From NCBI RefSeq assembly GCF_040655075.1, contig NZ_JBFAJC010000016.1, positions 148,947 to 212,946 on the forward strand: 64,000 nt of DNA, written 5' to 3'. Under the pieces are notes generated by a model that was not told the origin of the DNA, made no database searches, and saw only the letters and a program-made list of their open reading frames with translations. This DNA comes from Actinoallomurus sp040655075 (GTDB lineage: Bacteria > Actinomycetota > Actinomycetes > Streptosporangiales > Streptosporangiaceae). Below are positions 7,588-15,800 of this stretch, in pieces (position 1 is the stretch's first letter; each line of letters starts with the position of its first letter). The translations under genes and the position numbers were made by a program.

Positions 7588-7929
7588 TCAGTTCAGGTCT
7601 TGCGCGCCGGCGCGTGCGGCGTACTCGGCGAGTTCGAGCAGGCCGGTGACGGCTTCGGCGGCCTTGGTCAGCTGCTCGGTCGCCGACTGCAGGCCGGCGG
7701 TGGCCTCGGCTTGTTCGGCGAACGTGGTGGCGGTGGTGCCGGCGCGGCGGAACGCGAGCAGTTGGTGCAGGCCGGTGGCCGCTGCCAGCGCGGCGTCCAA
7801 GACCTCCGCGTCGACGTCGGGCGCGCGCGGGTCGGGTTCGATGTCGGCCAGGCCGATCACGATGCCCATCGCCCGGGTCAGCAACGCCTCCTCCAGCTGC
7901 GCCACGTCCACGACCACACCTTCACTCAT
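7588..7929 (-). CDS. Small helical protein of unknown function
   Basis: About 113 aa from ATG 7929 (MSEGVVVDVAQLEEALL); upstream starts at 7935 and 7962 are possible, as no strong ribosome site decides. The sequence is Ala/Leu/Glu-rich and almost entirely helical, with GLADIEPDPRAPDVDAE in the middle and EAVTGLLELAEYAARAG at the end. It resembles conserved small actinomycete proteins annotated only as hypothetical. No catalytic residues seen. Confidence 0.55.
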   Translation of the reverse strand: MSEGVVVDVAQLEEALLTRAMGIVIGLADIEPDPRAPDVDAEVLDAALAAATGLHQLLAFRRAGTTATTFAEQAEATAGLQSATEQLTKAAEAVTGLLELAEYAARAGAQDLN

Positions 7930-8834
7930 GGCCATCGAGGCTACCGGTGTCGTGGTAGTCATTTGCAGCCGCGCTGTGACCACCTAGCCATATCGTGACG
8001 CGTGGATGACCGGCTGACTCCCCCGGCACGGAGAGGACTACACAGGGCCGCGAACAAGTGAGTTGAGACTGGGAACAGCCATCAGCGGTGAGAATGATCA
8101 CGGTGGCCAATCTGCGTGGATGCCCCAGAGGTCGGCGGTTCTTACTCGGCCCGAGGCACGCTGAGGCCACGTCCGACTGTCGAGAGTGCGCCGTCCGGGG
8201 GTTCGCCGACGTTGAATCCCGGCATGAGTTCTCGACAGGATTGACCTGGGCAAGCGTCGTCGGACTCCGAGTGTCGACAGACCTTTATCGACAAGATCAA
8301 TCTCGCCGCTACGGCTGTCCCTGAACTCGACCTCGGTAACGGCCCTGGTGTACCGCCTGGAGCGCCACCGACGGTTCCGATGTTCCTCGACCAAGATCGA
8401 CCCAATGCGGGCCCCGCCGGCCGCCGGCCACGTCCATCGGCCGAGTGGGTGCCTCGGCTTACGGGGGGCGCGGGAGGCTCGCGGCGAGGGGGTCACACCG
8501 TGACCGGGGTCGGGTTGCCAGGGCGAGGGGCGCGGGGGCAGCCCCCGCCGGCGCTCGCGGTCACAGCGGGCGGTACTCAGGTTACGGCACTTTCAGCATC
8601 CTTGATCACTAACAGCGCCTCGGGGGGCACGGTTGGTGGCGGGGCCGTGGGATCGAGGTGAAAGGGTGGGGCGGTTTGGTTTGAGGCTGGGAAGCGAGGA
8701 AGTGACGGTTGCGAGGTAACAGGCTGCTTCGGTTTGAGGAGTGGCGGGTTCTGGGGCGCTTGGGCGTGCGGTGGTTCGTCGACCGGTGGCGTCGCCGGCG
8801 TCGCTCGTCCGGATCTGCCGAGCGACGCTAGATC

Positions 8835-8864
8835 GCGGGTCCCGGGCGGCCGTCCGGGACCCGC
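8835..8864. terminator. GC-rich hairpin, terminator-like
   Basis: GCGGGTCCCGG and CCGGGACCCGC form a perfect 11-bp stem around an 8-nt loop. There is no T tract and no intact gene ending nearby, so it may be a terminator left from a decayed gene or a REP-like element. A smaller 7-bp hairpin lies at 8532-8548. Confidence 0.4.
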
Positions 8865-8930
8865 CGGCGCGCTCACGCCCCGCGAGGTTTTCGCCCCGGC
8901 GTATCGACACCGAAGGTGTAGATGTCTATG

Positions 8931-8971
8931 TCCATCCGCCCAAGACGGCCGTGACGGTTTGGGCGGATGGA
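8931..8971. repeat. Inverted repeat, 13-bp perfect arms
   Basis: TCCATCCGCCCAA is followed after 15 nt by its exact complement TTGGGCGGATGGA. Arms this long are unlikely by chance even in GC-rich DNA. It could be an operator, a hairpin in a transcript, or the footprint of a lost mobile element. Confidence 0.55.
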
Positions 8972-9094
8972 CGCACCGATCCCCCTTGCAAGCGGGAGTT
9001 CTGGGAAGATTGGGCGGCGCCGCCTCGGGTCTACCCCATCCCTCGCCTGAGGCGGCTTCCCTGACCACCTCCTCGTTGAGTGGAGCTGCGGCCC

Positions 9095-9270
9095 GGCCCC
9101 TACTCGGGCTCGGTGTCGGTCTACTGGAAATGCCGGACCTGCGGTTAGCACGTCACCGACAAAGGCCCCGAGACCGGCGGTGGTCACGCCCAAGAAGAAC
9201 GCGGCCACGCCCCCGGCTGCACCCGCCACGCCTCCGACCTCGACGCCTGGGAACACACCTCTGGGACGCC
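9095..9270 (+). pseudogene. Relic of a small zinc-ribbon-like protein
   Basis: In one frame the sequence reads PYSGSVSVYWKCRTCG, then an in-frame TAG, then HVTDKGPETGGGHA and GCTRHASDLDAWE. The Cys-x2-Cys and later His/Cys residues suggest a small metal-binding protein inactivated by a stop. The assignment is based on codon-frame continuity only. Confidence 0.35.
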
Positions 9271-9397
9271 GACCCCGACGAGGACGAGCGGTAACAAGCT
9301 CACTCCACACTCGCCAGCGCGTCCCAGGCGAAGGCGGACATCCGCTACGGTCCTGCTACGCCTTCATCCTTGGAATCAGGACACGGGAGCTTCCACC

Positions 9398-9682
9398 TCA
9401 TGGGCTCGTTGAACAGCCGGTCGATACCGCTGAACAGGACACGAACCTAACGAGACACCAGTTCTGTCGCGACAACGGCGGTCGACATCGCCACGCAGGC
9501 AGCCGGCCCCCGCGCGTACAGGCCGTACCGCATCCGACATCGGCCACCCGATCGCCGGGCTCAAGGACGAGCCGGTCGAGGATGTGACCTGTCATCCAGC
9601 CGATGAACTCGGGGCTGTACGCCCAGTTCTCGTTGTAGCTGTCCGCCAGCCGGTCATAGTGAGCCCGCATCTCGCCGTGCAC
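9398..9682 (-). pseudogene. Truncated SAM-dependent methyltransferase
   Basis: From ATG 9682 the frame reads MHGEMRAHYDRLADSYNENW, then WMTGHILDRLVLEPGDRVADVGCGT, which is motif I of class I methyltransferases. After this (about 9535) the sequence loses protein-like character, and no motif II-IV follows in any frame. It appears to be a frameshifted 5' fragment of a methyltransferase gene. Confidence 0.65.
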
Positions 9683-9848
9683 CGTGGGCAGTTCTCCAGC
9701 CCCTCAACTCGTCATCGCACCCACCGCAACGGGGCCGGGTCGGAAGCTCACAGCCCTGACCGGACAAGGCCACTTGGGGAACCGAACCCCCGCGCGCACG
9801 GGTCGAACCCGGCTCGTCGACGGGCGGCGTTCATCGGGAGTGCCGGCC

Positions 9849-9917
9849 GGAGCGTCCCGGATCCGAACGTTCTTCTCTGGAACGGCCCGACACCCCGACC
9901 AGCGGAGATGTCCGATG
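9849..9917. repeat. 69-bp dispersed repeat, copy 2
   Basis: Partner of 7233-7301 (57/69 identical by hand count). It ends 82 bp before the start of the XRE/DUF5753 gene and contains GATCCGAACGTTC followed by TTCTCTGGAACGG. It is a candidate promoter or operator region for that gene. Confidence 0.6.
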
Positions 9918-9998
9918 ATTCCGGAGCGTCGTTCGAACAACACATGCTGTAATCGAAAGCCAGTCCCCCATGTGATCGACGGCCTCGGGAGGTCGACG

Positions 9999-10880
9999 GT
10001 GACCAGCCCCTTCGTCCGCCGCCGGCGGCTCGCCGCGGAGCTACGCACGCTCCGCGAGGAACGCGGCATGACCGCCGACCGGCTCGCCTGTTTAATCCAC
10101 CAGTCCAGAATGAAGATCTCGAAGCTGGAGAACGCCCACGTCCGCCCGGACCTCGCCGACGTCATGAAGATCCTCGACGTGCTGGGCGTGACCGGCGAGA
10201 AGTGGCACGAGATCGTCCGCATCGCCCGCGACGCCGCCGAACGCGGCTGGTGGGACGCGTACGGCGACGCGATGGGCGACCGGCAGCGGCTGTACGCCGA
10301 CATCGAGTCCGGCGCGAAGACCATCCGCGAGTACCAGCCCGGCGCCATGCCCGGCATCCTGCAGACCCCGGACTACATCTGGGCGCTGATCGAGCACGCC
10401 AAGGCCGAAGGCCCGATCACCTACATCCCCGAACGCCTCGTCGAAGCCAGACTCCAACGCCAGCGCACCGTCCTCCGCCCCGGCGGCCCCGAGTACGAGG
10501 TCATTCTCGACGAGGTCGGCCTCCGCCGCTTCAGCGTCCCACCCGACGTCATGTACGCCCAGCTCCACCACGTCATCAAGATCGCCGAAACCCACGCTCG
10601 CGTCACGGTACGCGTATTCCCTGTGATCACCGGCATGGCCACGAGCCTCATGCCAAGGTCACAGCTGATCCTCTTCGCCTTTCCAGACGCGAGCGATCCT
10701 CCACTGGCAGTCACGGAAACCGTCTCCACAGACATCTTCCATACTGATCCCAAGGAGGTATCACGGCACCTACGGAGGTACGAGTATGTACTCGGTACCG
10801 CGCTCTCGGAAGTAAGCAGCCTTACTTACCTCAGCGAGCTTGCCGACCAGATCGTTAACGATGTAGAACTCGATACATGA
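9999..10880 (+). CDS. XRE family regulator with DUF5753 (Scr1 type)
   Basis: A 293-aa protein from GTG 9999, 7 nt behind GGGAGG. Residues 6-65 form a helix-turn-helix (LAAELRTLREERGMTADRL, IHQSRMKISKLENAHVRP). From about residue 95 the DUF5753 domain follows (EYQPGAMPGILQTPDY, ... VILDEVGLRRF, and MATSLMPRSQLILFAFPD). Such proteins pair with a downstream DUF397 gene and are widespread in actinomycetes, where some act in development or toxin-antitoxin-like pairs. Its ATGA overlap with the following DUF397 copy is typical, although that copy is degenerate here. The normal length and intact HTH suggest the regulator itself is functional. Confidence 0.85.
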   Translation: MTSPFVRRRRLAAELRTLREERGMTADRLACLIHQSRMKISKLENAHVRPDLADVMKILDVLGVTGEKWHEIVRIARDAAERGWWDAYGDAMGDRQRLYADIESGAKTIREYQPGAMPGILQTPDYIWALIEHAKAEGPITYIPERLVEARLQRQRTVLRPGGPEYEVILDEVGLRRFSVPPDVMYAQLHHVIKIAETHARVTVRVFPVITGMATSLMPRSQLILFAFPDASDPPLAVTETVSTDIFHTDPKEVSRHLRRYEYVLGTALSEVSSLTYLSELADQIVNDVELDT

Positions 10881-11038
10881 CGACAGATCTCGCAGGATGG
10901 CGTAAGTCGCGATGGAGCGAGCCAAACGCATCGTGCGTCGAGGTAGCAAAGCTCACTGAAGAAGCACCCGCCGAGCGCGAGACTCCCGCCACCGGCCAAA
11001 GCGCTCCAGTCCCCGCAACACCATGGGGCCTACCATGA
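10877..11038 (+). CDS. Degenerate DUF397 protein, copy 1
   Basis: ATG 10877 overlaps the regulator's stop. The 53-aa product keeps the DUF397 opening (AGWRKSRWSEPNASCVEVAKL) but lacks the following strands (VRDSKDP..., F....W..F) and ends in a Pro-rich tail. Normal DUF397 proteins are about 60-75 aa. It is probably a decayed antitoxin-like partner. Confidence 0.5.
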   Translation: MTTDLAGWRKSRWSEPNASCVEVAKLTEEAPAERETPATGQSAPVPATPWGLP

Positions 11039-11150
11039 CCGTGGATTCCATACGGTAACGCAAGTCCCGCCGTAGGAAGCCGAACGAATCCTGCGTCGGG
11101 GTCGCAAAGATCGTCAACGAAACCGCTGGCAGGCGCCGAACGTCCACGGG
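11035..11150 (+). pseudogene. Degenerate DUF397, copy 2, internal stop
   Basis: ATG 11035 overlaps the stop of copy 1. Codon 8 is TAA, where the conserved Trp codon stands in copy 1; after it the frame reads RKSRRRKPNESCVGVAKIVNE, parallel to copy 1. This appears to be a tandem duplicate of the same short unit that has lost its Trp codon and domain end. Confidence 0.5.
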
Positions 11151-11177
11151 GAGGCAGAGGGAATTTTGCCTATGCTC

Positions 11178-11618
11178 TCACGCCAACCACTCATCGGCCA
11201 GCTCCCGCGCCTCGCTTAGAAACGCGTCCAGTTCCGGGCCAGAGAACTGTTCGTCAACGATGAGACCGGCTAGAAGGGTCGGATATAGACGATACTTAGT
11301 TGCCGCATCAATGTCGTCGATTTCTTCGTCGGTAAATACCGCAAGAATGAGACGTTCGGCTATGTGCGGCTCAATCGAGTCGGCCAGATCTTCTGTACGT
11401 ACCCTCACGTTGCCAACGAAAGCAACCACGTCGGGCTTCGTGCCGCCGTTGGCGAATCTACGTTCGACAGCTTCAGCGAATGCAGCGGCGAGCAGTGCCG
11501 TGTAACCAGTCTTCGCAGCTTCGCGATCGAGCTGACCAAATGCTCGTTTATGCCCCTCGATGTCTCCAACCAGAAGCGCGCGTAGCGTCGCCACCTGATC
11601 AGGCGTTACCGTCATCAT
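11178..11618 (-). CDS. Unknown soluble helical protein
   Basis: A 146-aa protein from the second-to-upstream of two ATGs at 11618 (GAAAGAGGCGGG before it). It is acidic and helical: TPDQVATLRALLVGDIEG, ...KPDVVAFVGNVRVRTEDL, and EIDDIDAATKYRLYPTLLAG. It overlaps the upstream gene by 20 nt. Codon use is less GC-rich than in neighbouring chromosomal genes, suggesting recent acquisition. I do not recognise the family; it could be an immunity or accessory protein for its upstream partner. Confidence 0.55.
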   Translation of the reverse strand: MMTVTPDQVATLRALLVGDIEGHKRAFGQLDREAAKTGYTALLAAAFAEAVERRFANGGTKPDVVAFVGNVRVRTEDLADSIEPHIAERLILAVFTDEEIDDIDAATKYRLYPTLLAGLIVDEQFSGPELDAFLSEARELADEWLA

Positions 11619-12657
11619 CCCGCCTCTTTCTAGCCACCATCTCGCGCCCCCAATCATACAGCTTGCTGGCTACCACCGCTCCAGCAATCAGCGCAGTTGC
11701 CGCTTCCCCTGCATCGACCCCATGAGGTGAAGCTTCAATAATCGGCTGATCTGTTTTCGCGATGGCATGACTGCCAGTTGGTTGCGGTCGATCGAAAATA
11801 CCGCCGATTGCATTGACGCCCTCTTGTGTCCCGTCGAGAGCGTCGTCACCATGCTCGAATAGCTTATCGCGTAGCTTTTCGCGCCGCGACCGCTTATCCT
11901 GATCGACATTTTTGTCCGTATTAGATTCTGCCTCGTCCTCGCCCCGTTCCGTCAACTTCTCGCCGGGCGGGAGATCATCGAAGCGGTCGACGCCTTCGGT
12001 CCATTCAGCGTCGTTGTCCCTGATGGTCTGCTGGAACGGCTCCTTGCGCCCCTCGACCTTGTCGAGGTCAGGCGCGAACGGGTCGATCTGCTCCCTGATC
12101 GATTTCTCATCCAGCTTGGGCGAGGCAAGGTCACGCTTGGAGTCGGACTCGACGGTTCGATCATTGGCGGCGTTGTTGTACTGCTCTGCGGCCTCTCGAC
12201 TTTTGGCACGAGCTTCGAACTCCTCGCCCAGGTTCGCAAAGCCACCGTAGGACGGCGCCTGTTCCAATGAGGACGCGTATGCGTCCGGGGGCTTGTGTTC
12301 GTCGTCCTGCCCCGGACCTGTGTCGGCCGCTCCCAGCGTGGCGTCCGACTCCTTGCGATCCTTCTGGGGGGTGTCGTCGCGGTTCTCGCCACCCTGCTCA
12401 TTCTGCCGGGGTGCCTCTCGCACCGGTTTCGGGGCGTCCTTGGACCCGCTGCTCCCGTCACTCGTCTCGGTAGTGCTCTCAACGGGCCGCCGACTGGCCT
12501 CCATCCCCGCTCGTCCTGCGTCGACGCGCGAGGGATTTACCTGCTCCTGCGGTCGGCCGGGCGACGGCTGGTACTCGGGCTGGTCGGGCTCTTCGTTGCC
12601 CTGATCCGCGCCGTCAGGCTCGTCGGCGCTGCCGCCACTGGTGCGGTCAATGCCCAC
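11599..12657 (-). CDS. Unknown hydrophilic protein with C-terminal TM helix
   Basis: About 352 aa from GTG 12657, behind GGGGGAGGA (an in-frame GTG at 12708 lacks a ribosome site). The first 300 residues are low-complexity, rich in Glu, Asp, Lys, Gln and Pro, and probably disordered. Near the C-terminus GEAATALIAGAVVASKLYDW looks like one membrane helix followed by a basic tail. It has lower GC than the surroundings and overlaps the next gene. No known domain seen; transcribed in the same direction as the methylase trio, 157 bp after it. Confidence 0.55.
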   Translation of the reverse strand: MGIDRTSGGSADEPDGADQGNEEPDQPEYQPSPGRPQEQVNPSRVDAGRAGMEASRRPVESTTETSDGSSGSKDAPKPVREAPRQNEQGGENRDDTPQKDRKESDATLGAADTGPGQDDEHKPPDAYASSLEQAPSYGGFANLGEEFEARAKSREAAEQYNNAANDRTVESDSKRDLASPKLDEKSIREQIDPFAPDLDKVEGRKEPFQQTIRDNDAEWTEGVDRFDDLPPGEKLTERGEDEAESNTDKNVDQDKRSRREKLRDKLFEHGDDALDGTQEGVNAIGGIFDRPQPTGSHAIAKTDQPIIEASPHGVDAGEAATALIAGAVVASKLYDWGREMVARKRRDDDGNA

Positions 12658-12814
12658 GCCTATGTCCTCCCCCGCCCGGAGACGGCCCCTCTTGCCCAAT
12701 CCGGGCACCAGGTAACCGCAATACCGAACAGCTCGTCAACGCGGCTATCGACCGAACTACGTATTTTCGGCTCGGCCGTCGATCGCGACAAGCGAAAGCA
12801 CTCAGCTTGGGCCG

Positions 12815-15800
12815 TCACGTATCAGTCGGCGCCGGATGCCGACGCCCTTTCCCAGGAGGCGGGTCAAGCATGGTTTGGTATGGCCGCCCGGTACGGATAG
12901 CTTGATGCATAGCGTCATAGACCTCAAGAATCAGTTCCTTGGTCCGGTACGACCCGAACGCTGCCACGTCTTTCCTCTTCACGATAGGGAAGGTCTCCAT
13001 AATATAGGCAGCATTGTCCCGCTCGATCCCGTACACATGGAAGAAGAATGCGTCTAGCTCGGCCCGCAACAATCGACGCCGCTCCCAATCCCACAAAAAT
13101 GGCCAACCGCCCCCAAATTCATTTGAAACATCTTGCAAGTCATATGAAGTATATGTCAATTCATATACACGAGAGATAATCCACTCTCTAGCCACATCCC
13201 CCAACCAGGCGTCCGCAATATCAATCATGCATTGACTTGGGACCGCGATCTGCTCTGAGGTACTTTGCGGGATACTAGGCTGCGAAATCAGGTTACGCAA
13301 AAGGTAGTCATACGGAAAAGAATTATAGATCGCACAAAGAACAAATAGCTCTCTAAGATTTGGGCCGACCGACACGATCCATCCATAAGATGCCGGCCCC
13401 CACGGAATGATCGCGGCAATCTGAGTCCGATCGTCCGTGTTGCGCGCCACTCTACGATGTCCCAGGAGGGCCGGTTGGACCTCCAGCTTCCGCTTCTTTA
13501 CACGTTTGCTAAAGTTTTCTTCGGACATCCAGTATTGAGGCTGAACAACGAAGCGGGGATCGGCCAACTGGTCAGGCGAGCTACCGGACCCTTCCCCGAT
13601 AGAGTCAGCGAATCGGTGATTGAATTGGTGTCCCATTCGTCCTTCATATAGCGGCAGCATTCGCTCCCCATCACGCACGAATACGTTACCGTCAGACCTC
13701 CAGCCTTGGACCTCCAGAGCATCCTTTGTGCGGAAGAGCTCCGAATCGTCCGTCATGTCAAAGAGGCGTTTAAGCGAAACTCCCCAGGGATTTCCTGCCG
13801 GATCGGATTGGTTCCACAGAACTGGCACTCGGCGATAGATCGACGTAGTGAGGTCAGCATCGCGTCGGGAGCGAAAAACAGGAAGGGTTCCGGTGTTCGG
13901 ATTGATGAGGATGATCTCCTCGGGGCTGAGCTCGAAGACGCGGTTTGTGTCGTCGAGGTCAAGCGCGTCATACAGGAAGAACGCAAGTTTCGCCATGGAC
14001 TCGCGCGATGCCCTGCCCGCCAAAGAAATTATGCAGAATTTGTAACTAGAGTGCACAGCAGTAAAGATCGGCTTGCGGTTCTCGAAGTCGTACAGGGCTT
14101 TGATCGCACCACGCCGAGTGAAATCTTGGAAGAGATGTTGGGCTCCCGCTCCGGTGGCGATGGCCGTGGGGACGATGCAGCCGAAACGACCTTCAGGCCC
14201 AGTCATGGACGCAAAGCATTCGGCGAAGAGCTGATCGGTCTGGAGTGAGTTGACGCCCTTCACCGTCAGGCCCTCCGCGCACAGTGGGAATGCCCCGGAC
14301 TGGCTCGCGAAGTGGAAGGTGGCCTTCACGGTGCGGCGTGCTGCCAGGTAAAGCTCCCCTTCCTCCGAGTGCTCTTCGATCCACTCGGCGATACGCGTGC
14401 GACGTGCGGCGCCGGAGATGGCGGCGATCGAGGGATTGACGACGCTGAAGTACTTCTTGTCCTCGAAGTCGACCTTGTCCCATGGCGGGTTGCCGAGGAC
14501 GCAGTCGAAGCCGCCGGTCCAGCCGGTTCGCTCGTCGACGCCCGGCGCTTCCTCGTCGTCGGGTACGCGGAAGACCTCGGGAAACTCCACGTGCCAGTGG
14601 AAGAAACGGTACTGCTCGACGAGATTCTCCAGTTCGGCCCCGATCTCGGGAGCGACCGCGCCACGTCTGATGTCGAGCAGGTTGTCCATCGTGATCGCGG
14701 GCGGGTGCCGCCGGGCGTTGACGTAACCCTTGTCTTCGACCTTCCTCCAGACGAACGCGGCGCACCAGGCGTCGGCGATGCGCTTCTTGTCGACGTATGC
14801 CGCCGACTCCTGGAGGGCCTGGAAGCCTTTCTCCTGCGCCGCGATGTCGCCCCAGGTGCCGTCGCCGGACTCCGTGATGCCGGTCGCCGCCGCGGCCAGG
14901 TCCGCGTTGCCCGATCGGAGGCCGAAGTCGTCGAACAGCTTGCCCTGCATCTGCGAGGCTCGCTTCTCGTACGCCTCACGCTCGGCCTTGTTGCGCTTCT
15001 TGAGGGCCGCGGCCCACTTCTTGTCGTCGCCCTCGATCGGCTTGAAGGCGTCGTCCGGCAGGTTGCCGGCCAGCAGCTTCGGGGTCGTGCCGAGCAGCGC
15101 GTTGCCGAACTTGAGGTGGGCGTCGAGGAAGCCGAGCGGCTTACCGGGCTCCATCGCCTCCAGCCAGAGGGACACCTTGGCCAGCTCGATGGCCATCGGG
15201 TTGATGTCCACGCCATAGATGCAGCGGGAGACGACCTCGCGCAGCGCGTGTCGTACGTCTTCGATACTCGGCTCGGGGTCGCCGGTACGGACGAATGCGA
15301 GGCGCTTCGCAACGCGGCGGGCGGCGGCGACGAGGAAGTGACCGGAGCCGCATGCCGGGTCGCAGATCGTCAGCGCGAGCAGCGCCTTCTCCTGCTCCTC
15401 GTTCGTCCGGGCGGACTTCACGGCGTCGTCGATCACCGGATCGAGGGTCGTGTCGAGCAGGCAGTCGACGAGCGACGCCGGCGTGTAGTACGAGCCCGTC
15501 TTCTTGCGGTCGTTGCCGCTGAGTTCGAGCAGGGTGAACGTCCGCTGCGCCGGATCGTGCTTCGGCACGTACTCCAAGAGCCACTCGTACACCGAGCCGA
15601 GTTCCTCCGCACCCAGGTGACGGAAGTCGACCGGGCGGATGCGCCGCGCCTTGAAATCCCGTACGCGCGAGAGCGACCGGACGGCCTTGAAGAGGTGCTC
15701 GTTCGCGAGTGCGCAGCCGAACAAGGGCTGGTCGGCGTGGGTCGGCTTGAAGATGCCGCCCAGGGCGGGCACTCCGAGCGCGGGCAGGCCGTCCTTCCGG

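Larger units (their letters stand above)
7930..9998. other. Gene-poor region of relics and inverted repeats
   Basis: About 2 kb upstream of the XRE regulator contains no intact gene I can support. Frames are short and low-complexity. It contains hairpins at 8532-8548, 8835-8864 and 8931-8971, a zinc-ribbon relic (9095-9270), a methyltransferase relic (9398-9682) and the second 69-bp repeat. Confidence 0.5.

Noticed and set aside
7060..7998. 312-aa plus-strand open frame
   Set aside because: Covers repeats and is antisense to a plausible minus-strand gene; no family pattern.
8273..8420. Plus-strand fragment reading FIDKINLAATAVPELDL, recalling type 2 IPP isomerase
   Set aside because: Similarity is limited to about a dozen residues; downstream sequence does not continue the family.
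8098..8496. Minus-strand open frame of 132 aa
   Set aside because: Arg/Pro-rich product without ribosome site or family resemblance; the region looks decayed.
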